Below, one piece after another: positions 5,031 to 6,098 of a DNA stretch of 6,098 nt (position 1 is its first letter; every line of letters begins with the position of its first letter). Origin of the DNA: SHZT01 sp945889655 (GTDB lineage Bacteria; Gemmatimonadota; Gemmatimonadetes; Gemmatimonadales; GWC2-71-9); NCBI GenBank assembly GCA_945889655.1, contig CAMDCH010000169.1, forward strand, positions 1-6,098, written 5' to 3'. The translations under genes and the position numbers were made by a program. The notes below the pieces were generated by a model, which was given only the letters and a program-made list of their open reading frames with translations, searched no databases and had not been told where the DNA came from.

Positions 5031-6001
5031 AGACGCGATTCCTCTTCCCCATCTTGATGCTGGCCGCGGGCTGCGGTGGAACGCCTTCCGGACCTGCCGT
5101 GCAGGTCCGCATTCCCGCCGGAGCGTCGCTTTCCTCTGCCGCCGATTCGCTGACAGCGCACCAGCTCCTCGCGTCACCACGCTATTTCCGCTGGTACGCC
5201 CGGCTCACAGGAAGGGCGGACGAGATCAAGGCGGGCGTCTACGACGTGCGGCCCGGCCTTTCGGCGCCGAGGCTCGTGAGCCTGCTGACGACGGGACGCG
5301 CGGCACTCCGACGGCTGGTTCTGCCGGAAGGCCTGATGCTGAACGAAGTGGCGACGATGGTGTCGCAGCAGCTGGACGTCCCGGGGGACCAGTTTCACGC
5401 GGCGGCGCGCCAAGCGCGGCTGGTCGCGCGGATGGATCCGCAGGCGACATCGCTGGAGGGCTACCTCTACCCGAGCACGTACCTCGTGCGGCACGGCGCC
5501 AGCGCCGCCGAACTGGTCAACCAGATGCTCGCGGAGTTCGATGCCCATTGGCACCCGGAATGGAATCCCCGCCTCGATTCACTGGGGATGACGCGGCACC
5601 AGATCGTGACGCTGGCGTCGATCATCGAGGGTGAGGTGCGATATGGGCCTGACCGCGCGTACGTCTCATCGGTGTACACCAACCGGATCCGCCGGCGCAT
5701 GAGGCTCCAGGCGGACCCGACCGTCATCTATGCCCTGGGGAAACGGCGCCGGCTCTTCGAGAAGGATTACCTCTTCCGGTCACCGTACAATACGTATCTG
5801 ATTGACGGCCTTCCGCCTGGGCCCATCGGACAGCCGTCCGAGGCGAGTCTCCGCGCGGCCCTGTATCCCGCGAAGAGCGACTTTCTCTTTTTCGTGGCGC
5901 AGGCGGACGGCAAGCACGTCTTCTCCCGCACACTTCAGGAGCACGTGGCAGCTATCCGGCAGATCCGCGCGCCGCGAGCGCCGAGTCCACCGCCGTCCTG
6001 A
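5027..6001 (+). CDS. mltG: MltG-family endolytic murein transglycosylase, predicted lipoprotein
   Basis: MltG cuts nascent peptidoglycan glycan strands in the periplasm and is thought to set strand length by ending synthesis. The 324-residue protein has a LysM-like subdomain at about 26-92, a linker with LEGYLYPSTY (143-152), and the catalytic core at about 185-315. The catalytic glutamate is E201 in LASIIEGEV, matching E218 of the E. coli enzyme. MRLQADPTVIYALG (225-238), YNTYLIDGLPPGPIGQPS (254-271) and PAKSDFLFFV (281-290) are typical. Instead of the usual N-terminal transmembrane anchor it has a short signal ending AAGC (C16), which looks like a lipobox, although the -3 position is Ala rather than Leu, Val or Ile. 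The tail is Pro and Ser rich. The start is GTG, overlapping the ruvX stop as GTGA with no good ribosome site, so coupling is likely. Its last 50 bases overlap thiE on the other strand. Confidence 0.95.
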   Translation: MKTRFLFPILMLAAGCGGTPSGPAVQVRIPAGASLSSAADSLTAHQLLASPRYFRWYARLTGRADEIKAGVYDVRPGLSAPRLVSLLTTGRAALRRLVLPEGLMLNEVATMVSQQLDVPGDQFHAAARQARLVARMDPQATSLEGYLYPSTYLVRHGASAAELVNQMLAEFDAHWHPEWNPRLDSLGMTRHQIVTLASIIEGEVRYGPDRAYVSSVYTNRIRRRMRLQADPTVIYALGKRRRLFEKDYLFRSPYNTYLIDGLPPGPIGQPSEASLRAALYPAKSDFLFFVAQADGKHVFSRTLQEHVAAIRQIRAPRAPSPPPS

Positions 6002-6098
6002 TTTCCCGCGCGGCGGCCTCGATACTGGACGCCGCGAAGATCGCCGAAATCACTGCGACCCCTGCCGCCCCCGCCTCGATGGCGCCGGTAGCGTTGCC
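5952..6098 (-). CDS. thiE: Thiamine-phosphate synthase, C-terminal fragment (5' part outside window)
   Basis: The frame is open from the right edge to a TAG at 5952-5954, giving the last 48 residues. AIEAGAAGVAVISAIFAA followed by a helix EAAAREIRTAVDSALA is the standard C-terminal end of ThiE, where the last TIM-barrel strand and loop hold the phosphate of the substrate. ThiE joins HMP pyrophosphate and thiazole phosphate to make thiamine monophosphate. The N-terminal two thirds, including the pyrophosphate and magnesium sites, cannot be seen, so another phosphate-binding TIM barrel remains possible. The gene converges on mltG and overlaps its 3' end. Confidence 0.78.
   Translation of the reverse strand, partial: GNATGAIEAGAAGVAVISAIFAASSIEAAAREIRTAVDSALAARGSAG

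Noticed and set aside
4398..5180. A 260-codon minus-strand open frame over the end of rho, ruvX and the start of mltG.
   Set aside because: It is the complement of well-identified genes and includes the translated octamer repeat; no family resemblance.

Overview
The window is GC-rich, with strongly G/C-biased third codon positions. It carries two gene blocks transcribed away from a shared divergent region at about 3023-3267, plus the tail of a convergent gene at the right edge. The gene content (Rho, RuvX/YqgF, MltG, an EGY-type M50 protease, TPR lipoprotein) and the codon bias suggest a free-living Gram-negative chromosome. A Gemmatimonadota-like bacterium is my best guess, but this is inference from style and gene order. 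I see no prophage, insertion sequence, CRISPR array, tRNA or rRNA. This is mainly core chromosome.

Left block, minus strand, read from right to left. First comes a membrane-embedded site-2-type zinc metalloprotease (1955-3022, with coding signal continuing upstream of its first ordinary start codon). After a 100-base gap with its own promoter there is a small two-gene unit: an unrecognised 93-residue protein (1573-1854), then a 64-residue protein that is only a histidine-kinase dimerisation/phosphoacceptor (DHp, HisKA) domain (1382-1576), the two overlapping as TTGA. A 234-base gap follows. It holds a perfect 17-base palindrome and a large two-tier inverted repeat. Last is a lipoprotein with TPR repeats and a CsgG-like domain that runs off the left edge (1-1147).

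Right block, plus strand. rho (3268-4518), ruvX (4515-5030) and mltG (5027-6001) form a tight operon with ATGA and GTGA stop/start overlaps, so the second and third genes are probably translationally coupled. rho has a good sigma-70-like promoter and a roughly 130-base C-rich, G-poor leader with no start codon, which would suit autogenous Rho-dependent control. An 8-base-period inverted repeat sits directly on the rho/ruvX junction and is translated into the RuvX N-terminus. The C-terminal 48 codons of a thiamine-phosphate synthase (thiE) enter from the right on the minus strand and overlap the 3' end of mltG by 50 bases.

No complete new system is evident. The items most worth a second look are the orphan DHp domain with its unknown partner, the rho-ruvX coupling with its repeat-derived RuvX extension, the structured gap before the CsgG-like lipoprotein gene, and the overlapping divergent promoters with a rut-like leader at rho.
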